Of a stretch of DNA of 64,000 bases, positions 22,771 to 35,604 are shown piece by piece. Origin of the DNA: Doris montereyensis (taxonomy: Eukaryota; Mollusca; Gastropoda; Nudibranchia; Dorididae); contig JAXRKP010000579.1 in assembly GCA_037039925.1 (NCBI GenBank), forward strand, positions 7,501-71,500. Reading direction: 5' to 3'. Each line of letters starts with the position of its first letter. Within the stretch, counting starts at the first letter, position 1. The notes beneath the pieces were generated by a model. That model made no database searches and was not told the DNA's origin. It worked only from the letters and a program-made list of their open reading frames with translations. Made by a program: the position numbers and the translations under genes.

Positions 22771-23566
22771 TTTTTTAATTCACGTGTTTTGTTAGGGTGT
22801 GATAATACAATTGTTGACCTACAATGGATTATTTTGCGACCTCGGAGCCTTCCCAAGTCGGGCATTTCCCTCGGGCATAAAGATCCAATGTAGGTCAAAA
22901 TTTGCCTAATCATGCATTTTCTCCTAAATACAACGGCTATACTGTTGGAATGTGTTACTTTTCAGTGTGATTGTGATATTAATTTACAGTACTTACCTTT
23001 AATTATATTATATTATATGTTATGTATTTAAATTTGATATTTTGATATTTATGTATGTGTATATTATATTCAATTTGTGTATAATGATATTAATAATATT
23101 TAATGATCGATCATTCCTAATTACTGTATAATAGTGTGATTGTTATTATATATATGATTATTATATATGTATTAGGCGTGATTGTTTAGACATGATTTAG
23201 AGCTAAATGTCAGATTCCATATACATGTACATGTATTATAATTATTATGTATGATGATTAAAATGGGATTGCTGCATGCCATTGTGACTTTAGCGTGAGT
23301 AAAGTCAGAAATAAATTATACTGTTTTGGCCCCTGTACATGAAGAGATAATGGTATTATTAGTAGTAACTATTAGTATTGTATTTGTATGTAATAATGAA
23401 GAAATAAACGTGTCACATTAAGTTTTAGTAAGGATGATGATGATGCCATTTCAGATATATTATTTCAGATATTTGACATAAGTAGGAGTAGAATTTCTTC
23501 CACTTGCAAGTTTGTTTGTTTATTTGTTTGTTTATTTGTTTGTTTTTGTCTCAATGAAGCCCACCC
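22771..23566. other. Intergenic, AT-rich
   Basis: Strongly AT-rich with tatata, attatt and tatgtat words; (tttg)n-like at 23508-23545. No gene seen. Confidence 0.55.
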
Positions 23567-23705
23567 ATGTAACGAGGACATGGTGGTCCAAAGGTGGAGT
23601 GTTTGCCTCTCTCTCTCTCAACCAAAAACAAAAAAACGTTTTGGGTTCAAGCCCCAACAGGTTTGACAAAAATTTCTCGAGGGTTTTTTTCTTTTCTCAC
23701 TAGAT
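23567..23705 (+). repeat. SINE family A head, diverged
   Basis: tggtggtccaaaggtggag (A-box region), cctctctctctctcaacca, B-box gggttcaagcccc, then caaaaatttctcgagggttt. It stops before the middle segment. Confidence 0.6.
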
Positions 23706-23934
23706 CTATGGCTTAAAACAGCCAGCGTCTTAAATCTAAGCTTAATCTTAATCTTAATCTTTACTTATTTAAATTGTCGGTCAGCTGATCGGGATAATCG
23801 ACATTCCTTTCTCTCCTTTTCCGATTCAAATACATAATGATATTATTAAAGATGATCTAGATTTTTCCATCCCATTGCACCATTTCTTGCATTAGTTGTG
23901 TCACGTGAGATTACACACCCCGTGAAAACATAAT

Positions 23935-24310
23935 TTAAATCTCTAACTTTGACCGCTTATGTTAACTCAGAAACCACTGCACCCACAATCTCCATATTTT
24001 ACATCATGTATATTTCAAACAGCCTGGGTTTTTTTAGGATCAAATCAGTATTTTAATTGATTGGAAAATATTGTTTTGCTTGCGATCCACGAAACTTTTT
24101 TATAGTTGCTAGGTCTAATTTCTCGATTTCTGGTCAGGAGATAAAAAAAGCCCGCGGTACTTCAGTATCGAGGCCTAATTTGATCTAATAATCGTACTTG
24201 ATATCACCCGTAGCCGATACAGCGGTTTTTGAGTTAACCGCAGTCAAAGTTCAAGAGATATAGCTTTATAATAAAGATAAATCATAACCCAACATTATTT
24301 ACGAGCATGC
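23935..24310 (+). repeat. Repeat family E, near complete
   Basis: Order of landmarks: ctaactttgaccgcttat, cactgcaccc, tcaaacagcctg, ggatcaaatcag, gcgatccacgaa, acttcagtatcgag, gccgatacagcggt, cagtcaaagttcaagagata, gctttataataaag. The same order recurs at 32045-32805 (interrupted), 35605-36410 (with an expanded core) and 19010-19150 (minus). No protein, terminal inverted repeat or tRNA head seen, so class unknown. Confidence 0.75.
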
Positions 24311-24320
24311 TTGTGTATAC

Positions 24321-24360
<40 letters not shown>

Positions 24361-25486
24361 TCACAACGTATATCAGTATTATCAGGTGGTCAACAAAAAA
24401 ACGTTTAAAACCTGGAGGCTTATTCAACAAACATTGCTCCATAGTTTTCAATGTCCTTTCACACATTATGAGAATAGCTATATTTCTGTCATGGGTGTAA
24501 ATACGAACGGCATTGTTTAAAGGGTTCAAAATTTATAACACAAAATGTGTGTGTGTGTGTGTGTGTGGGGGGGGGATAAAATACACTGTCGAGGCAATTA
24601 ATCTCAAGCGATAATGTTGAAAATGTGGTAGACCCGAGGACGGTAGACCTAATAATCAGGGCCTGATAGTGATATTGTTTTTAACAGCTATTCTTCCCGT
24701 TACATTTTAATCGTGCACATTTATGCACGATTCTGCACTCTGTACACTTGTTTGGAATGTGCTGCTCCTTTAGGCTAAGTGTCGTCTGCTAGATTATGTG
24801 GTTTATCATTATCAACAGTCAACACCACAAGTTGTCACTAATGTCAAGTTCCTACATTTATTGTTCTAGGATACGAGTGTGCTATGCTCTTAATTTTAAG
24901 TAGCTGGATATTTTAAAACCAAAACTAGATCTAAACCTAGACCTAAATTTAGATTTAGGTCTAATAAAAAATCAAATCTGATCATAATCTATGTCTAGAT
25001 TTAGATTTACTGTGTTTTTCATGATGGTGTTCAATAGGACAGACCATTGAATATGAGTAAAAAGGAAAACCCACTAGATTGAGTCATGCTGATATTGCAT
25101 TAGAGTACTAAGATAAATACTACTAGTTAACTAAATCTACTTTAAATTTGCATGCCTCCTCTTTTCTTTTTGTCGATTTCTCTTAAATTTATACAGGTTG
25201 TACAGAATTATATTTCATATGCACTATCAGGTGTCAAAAGAAATGAAAATTAAATAAATGGTTACAAAGTTAATAGCCTTCACATTTTGAGGTAGTTGGG
25301 TTGGGGGTTTTTTGTCCACCTGATATTATTATTATACATCAAGTATACATATATATTACACACTATGTATATACAAACATACTATTATGTGCCGGATATG
25401 CCGAGCGTTTCAAAATTAAGTGGTAATTTGCTATTGCTTTGCTAATGAGAACTTTTTAACGCATTGACAAAACAATTCAAATTCGG
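24311..25486. other. Intergenic; (TA)/(CA)n 24320-24362; (TG)n-G 24547-24576
   Basis: AT-rich unique DNA with two short microsatellites and a TCTAGA/TTTAGA-rich patch at 24925-25010. No gene supported. Confidence 0.5.
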
Positions 25487-25499
25487 TATCCAGTCAGAG

Positions 25500-25790
25500 G
25501 AAATGTCATAGTCATTTCAGGAAATGTCATTTCATGTCCAGTGAGGTCCCGAGTTCGAACCCTAGCAGAGCTAGATCCGACGTTGTGTTCCTTGGGTAAT
25601 ACATTTAACACGAACGCCCCCCCCCCCACCCTACTATACTCAGGTGCAAATGGGTACAAGCTCTAGCTTGGGAGTAAAAATCTGCGTCAGACTAGCGTCC
25701 TGGCTTGGCTAGGAGGTGACTGTTGTCATCTGTTCCGCTTCACGGAATGAGCTATATGGGCCGTACCGGCCTTGAGGTAATTTTTCTTTC
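25500..25790 (+). repeat. SINE family B
   Basis: B-box gagttcgaaccctagcagag, then cgttgtgttccttgggtaa, a C-run, caaatgggtacaagc, gtctgcgtcaga-like text, ctgttccgcttcacgg and tatgggccgtaccggcc. The A-box side is damaged. Compare 51632-51905 (complete head) and 47970-48215 (minus). Confidence 0.75.
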
Positions 25791-26027
25791 TTCTTATTTT
25801 TTTAAATTTTACCGTGACCAGAACTTGCTGATAAAAACTGTTTTTATTTGCATGCAAACTGGCCAATAAAATTAAATGTACAGTGAATAAAAGAATGATG
25901 AATTATTTGATTCAATTAAAATAATTAAATGGACAAATGGATTGTATTGGATTTGACTTTTTGAACATCAGCATACGCCAGTGACATAAGAGCATACGGC
26001 TTGAGATGTTTGATTTGATTGGTTTTT

Positions 26028-26280
26028 ATTTGATTTACCCACATCCACAACTACAGGGATCTCGGGGGGGGGTGCTGCCCAGACTGCCAAGGGATCTTTA
26101 ACTTCAACTTTCACGGAGTTTTTTTTTATCGTCCATCTCCGATAGAACTAGACGTCGATTCACTTACCTGGACTTCCGACTTCGAGAAAATTTGTCAGCT
26201 TTCGTCGGGGCTTGAATCCCATGACGACATGTGGGTTGAACGGCCGACTCCTTGCCTCTGGGCTACCGAGTCCCCCCCCT
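26028..26280 (-). repeat. SINE family A, near full length
   Basis: On the minus strand: ctcggtagcccagaggcaag (A-box), ggattcaagccccgacgaaa (B-box), ttctcgaagtcggaagtcca, gtcgacctag-like middle, tctatcggagatggacgata, ttaaagatcccttggcagtc, gtggatgtgggtaaatcaaa. Best-preserved head of the family in this window. Confidence 0.85.
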
Positions 26281-26561
26281 CCTCCTCTTGAGATGAGCTT
26301 TATCCTACCGTTTGTGTTGTATTGATTGCGTCACCTGACTGTCTGCCGACCGCATGTCTCTGAATGAATTTATGGAAACATGCTGCTAGTGCTACTGCTA
26401 CTTATGCTAGTGCAAGACATTAAAAATAAAAAAGCCAAGTTCGTTCACGGCAATTACGACCCATATAGCTGGACCATATCCCGTTGTTCTTTTTTGCAGC
26501 GTGAAGCGGAGCAGGTGATAATATTAATATTTAATAATCACCTCCTAAACAGGACGTTATT

Positions 26562-26840
26562 AAAACTGTATAGGAACAAAGACGAGACAAATACCAGGAA
26601 TAGACAGGGGACAAAATCTGGCCATCATTAGGATTGAAGCCGCGACCTCTGCGTCGGCACCCTTGTCGCGAAAGGAAAGTGGAGTGTAGATAGCTCGGTT
26701 TGTATCAGCCTTCCTTTTCATGGCAAGACGATGGGTGCCGGCACGGAGGTCGCGGGTTCGATCCTCATGGTGGCCAGGGTGATTTTTTTTCTATCCATTC
26801 CTGCTATTTGTCTCGTCTTTGTTCCTATTGGGGCTTTAGA
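26562..26840. repeat. Palindromic tRNA-like foldback element, copy 2
   Basis: Same architecture as 15885-16210: left arm taggaacaaagacgagacaa, right arm ttgtctcgtctttgttccta, with gccgcgacctctgcgtcggc facing gcacggaggtcgcgggttcg. B-boxes: aggattgaagccgc (left, inverted) and gggttcgatcctc (right). The centre near 26690-26705 has diverged from copy 1. Confidence 0.85.
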
Positions 26841-27440
26841 TATTGTTCAATGTAATTTCCTTCAACAGTGTATTGTATAATAATAGTAATAGTAATAGCA
26901 GTAGGCCTACATGTACGATATGGTTTGCGTTTTAGGTCAATCACCTTGTTCCCGTGTGACACACAGTAAACCTAAACAATGAGGAAAAAATGTGTCCCTT
27001 TGTTTGAAGTGCAGGGTGATTAGATTATAATTCAATCTATCTATTCATCCATCCATCTGTCTATCTATCCATCTATATCATTATCATGTCTATCTATCTA
27101 TCTAGAGCCAATTATGGACATACATTTTTTTTTAAATTTTGTGTGTAAATCTATTGAGGAAAACTCACCTATTAGTATTAGTATTATAGTAGCTAAAATG
27201 CCATCAAAATAATCATCACGTTTTATTATAATGTAGTGGGTCTGCTTACTCTGATATAGTACTAGTAGTCCTCTATAAAAAACCGAAAGTGAACTGAAAG
27301 TATTAAGTATTATTTTTTTCCAATCTAAATAATGACAACCAACGATGACAGTGACAGACCTACCACTGCCACTCTTGAATTGTGAAAAATCCTAATCCAA
27401 TCCAAAGCCAAAAAAAAATAAAAAAAAAGAAGTAAAAATA
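26841..27440. other. Intergenic
   Basis: AT-rich unique sequence with (atct)n at 27035-27105 and short AGT/TAT words. No gene seen. Confidence 0.5.
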
Positions 27441-27444
27441 AAAT

Positions 27445-27620
<176 letters not shown>

Positions 27621-27821
27621 CGAATTACCAATGCAATAATCAACATGTGTAATGTGAGTTATCTCCCTTTACGGCCGTACCTGAGAAGGGGAGCCGATAT
27701 GATATCAATATCAATATCAGTTTTTTTTTATCACTACCACTACTATCAGTAGGGACTTGGTTTGTTGTATTGAATTTTACTACTACTACTACTAGTACTA
27801 CTACATCCGTCCTGTGTATTG

Positions 27822-27910
27822 ATCTCAGGGTGACTTGAGGGGGAAAACGGCAAGATAAAAGAAGGTAAATGAAAGAGGGAAAGGAGTAGGACCTACCCAC
27901 TAGTACAGAG
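27822..27910 (+). repeat. Repeat family C fragment
   Basis: gatctcagggtgacttgag, aaaacggcaagataaaaga, gaaagagggaaaggag, aggacctacc. Family C is a ~130-bp, purine-rich dispersed repeat found eleven times in the window, always in this orientation. Confidence 0.7.
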
Positions 27911-28029
27911 AGACAGAAAGAGAGATTGATATTTCTTTGACGATTTAAAATCAGCGGAAAGCAAAACAAATGCAGAACTACTTATTGTAGTACATGGGGC
28001 AAAATTCTAAAGAATTACGTCTGAATTGT

Positions 28030-28645
28030 AGAGAAAAGAGTGACAATAGTATTAGTAACAGTAACAGGTCTACTAACAGTGGTAACAGTAACAGTAACAC
28101 TACATTTACAAATTGAACCGCGCAGCCGTTCACAAGACGATTCAAGAATGAACGAATACTTGAGGAATAGAGACCACCAAATGGCCAAATTGGTTGTGCC
28201 CTATAACTATAACTTGCACGATGAGTAATGAGCCAGCAGAGTGATAATGATTGAATGATTGCCCTTAGTAGAGGAGCTGTGGCATGCATAATGTGAGTAC
28301 TGATATGTGAGCTGCAAGCTTTGAGTTTGAGAGCAGTCTACCAAGTGGCCGTCAACAGGCTAACTCAACATGGACCTGTCTCAATCTTCCAGTAATAAAA
28401 CGTTTACAGTACAGTAACACTAATAACAACAGTAACAGCAGTAACATTGGTAACAGTAACAGCAACACTAACAGCGGTAACATTGGTAACAGTAACACTA
28501 ACAGCGGTAACACTGGTAACAGTAACACTAACAAACAGCAGTAACACTGGTATCACTGGTAACAATAGCAGCTACACTAGTAACAGTAACTAACAGTGGT
28601 AACACTAACACTGAGTAAAGTAACACTACAGCGGTAACAGCGAAA
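28030..28645 (+). repeat. Degenerate (AGTAAC)n repeat
   Basis: Words such as gtaacagtaacactaacagc repeat irregularly at 28045-28105 and 28410-28640, with unique sequence (28106-28400) between them. The leucine- and valine-rich frames are translations of it. Confidence 0.85.
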
Positions 28646-28984
28646 ACTCTATGTAAGTTGGCCTATTTTTAATAATATCATTTGTTTGATAAAATATCCC
28701 GTAGTCACCACTCTATATTAAATTAAGTGTACAATGTAAGGACTGTGGCGGACACTCTCCGTTCATCTATCTCACACAACCATAATAATACTAATAGTAG
28801 TATAGTGTTGTGTGTGTTCAACTTCCCTCTAGAATCACATCCCTCTTCACGCCAATTGTTCCATCTAAGGCTAAGAAATAACTGATGATATTTTTGCCAT
28901 TTCTATTCAACAGACTAGAGAAGAGAAGTAGACACTAACATCTGTTAAGAGGGGAGTGGGGGTGGGGTGGGGTGGGGTGGGAGC

Positions 28985-29720
28985 GCAGGACAGGGTCCTG
29001 AGGCCATTTTTTGTCCAAAATGGTATGAAATCTAGTTTATTGTACATATTAATTATTACTGTGGACGCAACTGTTCATCCCCTTAACATCGATTCCAAAA
29101 AGCTCAGGTATCGATTATTTGAACGCCTACAAACTTTTTAACATACGATATCGGCCTAAATTTCAACTCTTGTGTTGAACTATAGTATAAAACTAAGTAT
29201 ATAATTATAATCTATCATACTAATGGATAGGGCAGTTCATTCCCGTAATAACGATATCATAAAAAAGTTCAGTATCGATTCATTGAATTTACAGGAATTT
29301 TATCGAATGTATAACAAGGTGAAATGGTACTCATTTTAATCAGCACATTGTACTGTAAAAGTGTAACGTAAGCTATCATTGAAAAAAATCTACATATGTC
29401 AAAATTTCTTCAAAATTGCCTTAAGACTGAGGGGGCGGTTTCTGGGAATGCCATTTTTGCCGAAAATGGGACAAATCTAGTCTATCAATCATACTAGTGG
29501 ATAGAGCAGTTCATTCCCGTCATATCATCATAAAAAAGCTCAGTATCGATTCCTTGAATTTATAGGATTTTTTTAAAGGAACGATACAGCCCTGTATTTC
29601 AACACAGTATAAATAAAACACAGTATACAATAAAACTTAAAAAGCAGAAATATTATCTCTCAAGTATAGCAAGTTGATACTCATTTTGATTGTCACAATA
29701 AACGCTATCCAAAACAAACT
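28985..29720. repeat. Three diverged tandem copies, ~230-290 bp
   Basis: Shared words: gccattttttgtccaaaatgg / gccatttttgccgaaaatgg; aatctagttta / aatctagtcta; cagttcattcccgt (29233, 29509); aaaagctcagtatcgattc (29098, 29265, 29536). Copies start near 28990, 29205 and 29440, and the middle one lacks the first part. Confidence 0.75.
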
Positions 29721-31819
29721 TACTTGAGGATCTATTTAGTATTATTATTATTATGAATATTGCCTTAGATCGGCCGGAAGATACGGATCATGTTCCGCGC
29801 ATCTACATGTATTATCAAAAAGCACCATCTCAAAATGAGTACAAATGTGCTGTTGCACTTGAAACAGTGTCAATAAGTAGTTGAGAATCTCTCATCTTTT
29901 CTTAGGTTTATGATTTATGGCAGAAAAATTTATTCAAATAACAGAAAAATATGATTTTCTCAAAATGTCCTTTTTTTGTTCATTATTTCCTATCTACTTT
30001 TTTTTATTTTTCAACGTATCTTCATGAAATTTGGTATAGATGATGAATGATCAAAGAAATGATCAGATGCTTTTTTTCATATGTATTAGTATTATACTAT
30101 AGTTTTGGAAAAACATAATTTTCTGTACAATATTTTTGGTTGTTCTCATATGCTATTTTCAAAAATTTATAAAAACAAAACTTACTAATGAAACAAAAAT
30201 GAAAAAGCTTTTCGATATTGAACTTGGTGAAATTTGGGGCAAAATCCAAGATGGCCGCCGTTTCCATGGCAACCGGAAGCGGCAGGAAAAAAACGACATA
30301 TTTCAACTCAGTACACCATGCCCATTACACCTATACATAAATTAACTTGATGATAGTAATGATAGTATTGATAGGAACGAACGGGAAATTTTTTCACTCC
30401 AGGTTCAAAGAGAGTGAGACAAGTGACTGACTGATTCACGATTGATGAACACGAGCAGTTCACATGTGACAATGGCAAGAAACCGGACCGAGACTATAAA
30501 CTATAACGTAAATCGGACTGAGACTGAAATCACTGAGTGAAACCAGTCATCATGCAGTTTGAGGTAGCAATAGTACTATTAGTACTAAGTAGCATTGGGC
30601 TATGGATACATGTTGTTACCGAGAAATCTTGTCCGACTTATGAGCATTTTTCGTAAATGTTTTTTTTACCAGCCCATGTTGCCTAATTTGCATAAAAAGA
30701 GCGCAGTTTGTGCATATTAATTATCAACCATCACTTACCCTGCTCCTTTAACCTGCTACATACGTAGCGTAGGTAGAAGTAGAAGGTCGCCGGTAAGACG
30801 CATAGCAAGAGCTTTGTGACTAGGACTGGGAGGTATTTCCTGTTGCTGGGCATTCCGTAGAGTTTAAGTTTAACAATAACAGTTTAAGTTTAAGCAGGAA
30901 AAATATCCTAAATTTCATGTTGCCGAAAGTGAAACTGAAACCAGTGAGAAAGAAAGAAGATGGCGGCTGTGTCACAAGTGTGCAGGCTGTAGGCTCAACT
31001 CGGTACCGTACTTCTCTGTGGATCACTGTGTCAAAAAAAAGTTTTCCCCCCATTGAAATAATATGCTACAATAATAAATATGTAAAGATGGTTTGATAAG
31101 TACATGTATTATCTTTAAATCTTTACTTTATATTGAATTAAAGTCACAAGCGACAAAAAAGCACCCCGTAGCCCGATCATGGAAGTCCTACCCATCATCA
31201 TACTGAGTCATAGGCCTGTACACATACATGTAGTTGGTAAATGAAACAAACAAAAAGGCAAATCTCATTTTGACACAAATTTGATATACACATGTACTTC
31301 GTTTTATTGGAATAAACTGCAGGGCAGGGTATTATTGTAATGTAAGAGTTTAACTTTTGCTTTCTTACCATTTTTTAAAACATTTTTTAAAAAATCATCA
31401 AAACAAAAAAAACATATGAAGTAACTGTTCCAAAAAAGAAAAAGAAAAATAAGATTAAAATAATTATGAACCAAAGAAATAAATGCCTTTTTCTTTTTAA
31501 AGACACTGTCCGTTCAATTCATAGTATAATTGTAGTAAAACTAAAAGTAGTCAAATACCCACAAAAAAGTTTTTTTTCAAAACGGGGGATAAAAAAAGAA
31601 AAAATATATGCCCTAATGCAAACTTTCATGAATTATATCAACTATATGAATTATATCAACTTATATTCATTATAATCATTCTTGATGAATTAACCAAATC
31701 ATTCTTGATTCAATGACTGCAATGATACTGAGAGTGAGAGGTGAAATATAAATGCAAAGATGGTGTGAGCGGCAAAAATGAAGCAAATCCTTATTGATTA
31801 TTAAATGTACGTATATACG

Positions 31820-31824
<5 letters not shown>
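29721..31824. other. Intergenic
   Basis: Mostly AT-rich, with A/T runs (29990-30010, 31370-31450). No splice-bordered frame convinced me. 30,200-30,300 is a GC-richer patch with factor-binding-like motifs (separate entry); 30,955-30,972 has another aagatggcggc word. Confidence 0.45.
30247..30273 (+). promoter_or_regulatory. YY1-like site abutting an X-box
   Basis: caagatggccgcc (30247-30259) is directly followed by gtttccatggcaac (30260-30273), a near-palindromic X-box of the kind bound by RFX factors. Seen in sequence; function inferred. No gene start is recognised next to it, so it may be part of a dispersed repeat. Confidence 0.4.

Positions 31825-31885
<61 letters not shown>
31825..31885. 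repeat. (TA)n microsatellite
   Basis: Pure alternating TA, about 30 units. Confidence 0.98.
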
Positions 31886-31891
<6 letters not shown>

Positions 31892-32044
31892 TAGATGAGA
31901 CGGGAGAGAACTAATCACAATACAAACCACTGGGACTGGGACATGCAAGTTATACAGAGACCAACTCTGATGTTAATTTGTTTGTTTCACAGGGTTTTTT
32001 TAAACAAAATATTCAAGCACTTTTGTATCTATCTGTAAAGTAAA

Positions 32045-32805
32045 GCTGAACCTCTCATAGTTTGACCGCTTATACCTCAGCAACCACTGCACGCCATAAC
32101 CTCCATATTTCGTGTGTGGATCTCAAATAGCCTGCTTTATGTTATTAACGAATAAGACTTGGATCAAACCAGCATCGCCCAAACCAACTAGTCGTCACTT
32201 GTACTTGTATAACAATTAATAACATAACTCAACTGCCTAAGCCAGACCACATTCAACCAGGAATGGCTAAGTTCAAGTCAGGATTCTTTAAATGTTACTA
32301 CATATACATGTGTTTCATTATTTATAAACCCTGACGGAGCGACAACGTTTGTATTTACCATGCACATATCAAGATCTTTGAAATTGAAAATGTAATGTAA
32401 TTTTTTAAGCCCTATTTTTTTCTTTTTTCATTTTCGGTGTGGTTGTGTGTAGTAAAATTTTCATTTTTGTAATGCACCCATATGACATGTTGTCGCAATA
32501 TACATTTTGTATTTTGTATTTATATATATATGTGCATTATTTTTTTATTTTTTAAAATTGTTTGCCTGCGATTGAGAAAGCTTTTCAGTGTTACGAGATC
32601 GAATGAAATATCTGGATTTCCAGTCATTACAATACGATGAATTGTCATGAATAGCCTGAGTAACCTCAGTATTGAATACTGATTCACCTGTATTCGATAC
32701 AGCGGTGTCTGACTTTACCACAGTCAAAGTTTGAGAGACCCAGCTTTATAATAATAATAAAGAGAAATCGTAATCCACCATTGTTTTCGAGTAGGCTTGT
32801 TTTAT
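32045..32805 (+). repeat. Repeat family E, interrupted
   Basis: Left part (tttgaccgcttatacctcag to ggatcaaaccagc) ends near 32172. The right part resumes near 32562 (tgcctgcgattgagaaagc, acctcagtattgaatactg, cgatacagcggtgtctga, gctttataataataa). About 390 bp of unrelated AT-rich sequence sits between them. Confidence 0.7.
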
Positions 32806-33941
32806 AATAATATTGCTAATAAAATATTCATAATTTAATTTAATAATCCCATTTAGAATTTCCAAAGAATGAGTCAACTTACCAGAAAAGTCCAGTGAAT
32901 ACTTCTGAACAAAATTGGCTGGCATGCGATGAATGACAATTAAAATTTATCATGCATGATTTTTTTAAAATTTTTCTTTTTTGAAAGGTCTCAACATAAT
33001 AATAATCATACTAATACTATTACTACCTAGATTCTACTAAAGCGATTTATCATGCATGATCATTTTTAATTTTTTTAAAGGGTCTCAACATAATACTAAT
33101 AATACCTAGATTCTACTACCAGATCTAATGTAATATAAATCTTTTGCTTAACTCACTTGAGACTGGATTCAATTTCCTCTTCTTTCTTTTTTTTTACATT
33201 CGTTGGAGTTTGATTTCAATTTAATTTGATTTACCCACGTCCACAACTAGATCCAGAACACGTCTAGACCTACGAACATATTCTGGATCTTGATCACCAC
33301 TACACTCATAAGTCATATTCTGACTCGCTAGAATCGTCAAACAGTGTTTAAAAAAGCGCTCAGTTACAGTAGCTTCCCTTGAACTGCGATAACTCATGAA
33401 GTTACCGACCGACTTCCAGGGAAACTGCATGAAAGGTGTTAAAGTTAAAGGGCTAAACTAGCGTATGCGTTGGAGCCGGTTCCCCCACACTATTAATAGC
33501 AATATTTTCCTTGGCATCCGGCCAGTCGAACACGCTGGCCTCTGTGTCTCAAGTGAGGTAAAACAAAGCACACACTACACCCAGGCCTCAGTCTCAGTGG
33601 GCTCTTCGCTCTTCTGTGCTTGGTTTTTTTTTGTCTCGCCTGCGTCTCGCTTTCTGCTTAGGAATTTCACGCGAGTGGTGATGGACAAGCCCACTGAGAT
33701 TGGGCCCAACGGGAATCTTTAAAAACGAAGAAAGATTTAAATCATCTGTCATCATGAACTTAATGATTGATATGGAAAAATGAATTGGGATGAAATTACA
33801 TGAAAAAATACTGAAATACATGAAACTTCTAAGAACACATTGAGTTTGATAACCTGTCACGGGGCTGATGAGGGTTGAATGGGAGCTACAGGAGGTGTGG
33901 AGATGTGGATCGGCAAGGGGTAACGCCGCTACAAAATAATC

Positions 33942-33973
<32 letters not shown>

Positions 33974-34760
33974 AAACAAAACTACCAAATTTGTAATTTT
34001 TATTGCCTTTCTAATTTTTAAAAATATTTTTTTTTAAATACATTTTTAGGTAGGTATTCATGCCATTAAACAAATAACGTAAAATTAAAAAAATTAATCA
34101 AATGTTCTAAAATGGTCCAGCCAAAACGTTGAAGTTGAAGCGTATATATTTAAAAATTTGACAAAGAAATATTTTTTTAAACGAACTTTAAGCCGATACA
34201 ATTGGTTTTATCAGCCTTGTCATACATGGCACTGGCGTTACAGTTACAGTATGTATCCCCCCACCCCTTCCCTGTTGTAAGTAGGTGTTTAGTAACAATC
34301 AATTCTGAAAAACACACTTTTGCATATTAAAAACAATTTCTTTAGTCATGATAAGCCATCAGACAAAACACATAAGCAATGGTCTCAATTTGACATCGCC
34401 TTTTATCAACAATTTCCAAAACGTCAAAAATCATGGACATCTTCCTTTTGTTTTTTTGTAAATCCATCGTTGAGTAGATCAATGCTTCTTTAATTCGACA
34501 GAGTCAGATTCCGACACATGAAAAAAAGAGAGAGGACAGTTCTGATGTATTCATTCGAAATATTGGATTTCTTAAAGTTAAAGGCAAAACGACAAAAAGC
34601 GACGAGTGAATATATGTGTGTGTCTGTGATCATACAACTTTTTGACGAATGGCGTATATGTCCTTACAGTTAAAAATGTATAGAGGGATGGTCATGAAAG
34701 TGAGTATGTTACATCATGTTTTGAAGAGGGGGAGGGAGGGAGGGAGGAGGGGAGGAGGAT
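32806..34760. other. Intergenic
   Basis: AT-rich, with an internal ~90-bp duplication (32940-33050 against 33045-33130: gatttatcatgcatgat, taatacctagattctacta), a SINE-A 3' end scrap on minus (33224-33250) and (GA)n at 33941-33964. Open frames at 33465-33722 (+) and 33594-33860 (-) overlap each other without exon borders; no gene called. Confidence 0.45.
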
Positions 34761-35310
34761 GTGAATGTTGTTAAAAATTAAGAATAAAATAATAAATTCG
34801 ATAAGGAGACGTGGGTGTGAACCATCCCTGTCTGTGCGTGCCTTTTTGGCGGCAGACAGGATACTGGAGCACCCAACTACACGAGTCCATGGACACGCGA
34901 TACAATCGCCGAGTCCATGGACGCGCATCATCAACGAATCCACGGACAGCCTTCCAAATCCTACGTATCTGCCAATCGAGACTTGGTGGTGTGAGCAAGT
35001 CCTCATCTCGCAGTCGGTAGTCAGTAGCAGACAGGGCCTCAACATTCACTCTCCGGTGCATTTCTCCGGACTCTCCGGTGCATTTCTCCCTTGGCCACCT
35101 CCCTTCAACCACCAAAAACAAAAACCCAACAAAAAAAACAAAAACACACACACAAAAGACGATTGGCCTCCACACAGCTGCCTGGATAACACTGCCTGCT
35201 GCATGCGACTCTCTATTTCTTGGATTTGGATTTGCCCTTCTTGCCCTGCAGCGAGAGGAAGAAAAGAAAAGAAAAGAAAATTTTTATTTTTTTTAAATTA
35301 TGTTTTTTAA
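34761..35310. other. Unresolved GC-richer block with open frames on both strands
   Basis: A 181-codon frame on + (34765-35310) and 134- and 117-codon frames on - overlap. The cause is low stop density, not coding: the + frame has no recognisable domain and ends in a KEKKRK low-complexity tail. Inside, gagtccatggac recurs (34880, 34912), and the ~22-bp ctctccggtgcatttctcc is duplicated (35049-35090). It could be an untranslated exon or a repeat. Confidence 0.3.
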
Positions 35311-35328
35311 GTTTAAAAATTAATTGAA

Positions 35329-35485
35329 ATTTACCCTGTCCACCATTGTGGTGATCTCATTCATTCTCAATCAGAGTGAATTAAAGAGGAAACAGCAAGA
35401 TAAAAGAGAAGTGAAAGAGTAAAGGGAAAGAAGCTGGTCCAGCGGGTAGGTCCTACAACTCAGCAGTGCCCGCCACCCAGCCGGG
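35329..35485 (+). repeat. Repeat family C, near complete
   Basis: ttaccctgtccaccattg, tgatctc, gagtgaattaaagaggaaac, agcaagataaaagagaagtg, aaagagtaaaggg, gtaggtcctacaact, cccgccaccc. The element is about 150 bp. Confidence 0.78.
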
Positions 35486-35604
35486 TTTTTTTTTAAAAAT
35501 AAGAAAGTGAAAGAGCAACAAAAATGTGCAACTGCAACCGACAGGCCAGCAACGAACAAGTCACAGAAATTGCGTTCAAAATTGTAATAAAAAGGTATTG
35601 AACA

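Noticed and set aside
34765..35310. 181-residue protein on +
   Set aside because: Overlaps equally long frames on the other strand, has no domain, and ends in low-complexity lysine-rich sequence; no exon borders seen.
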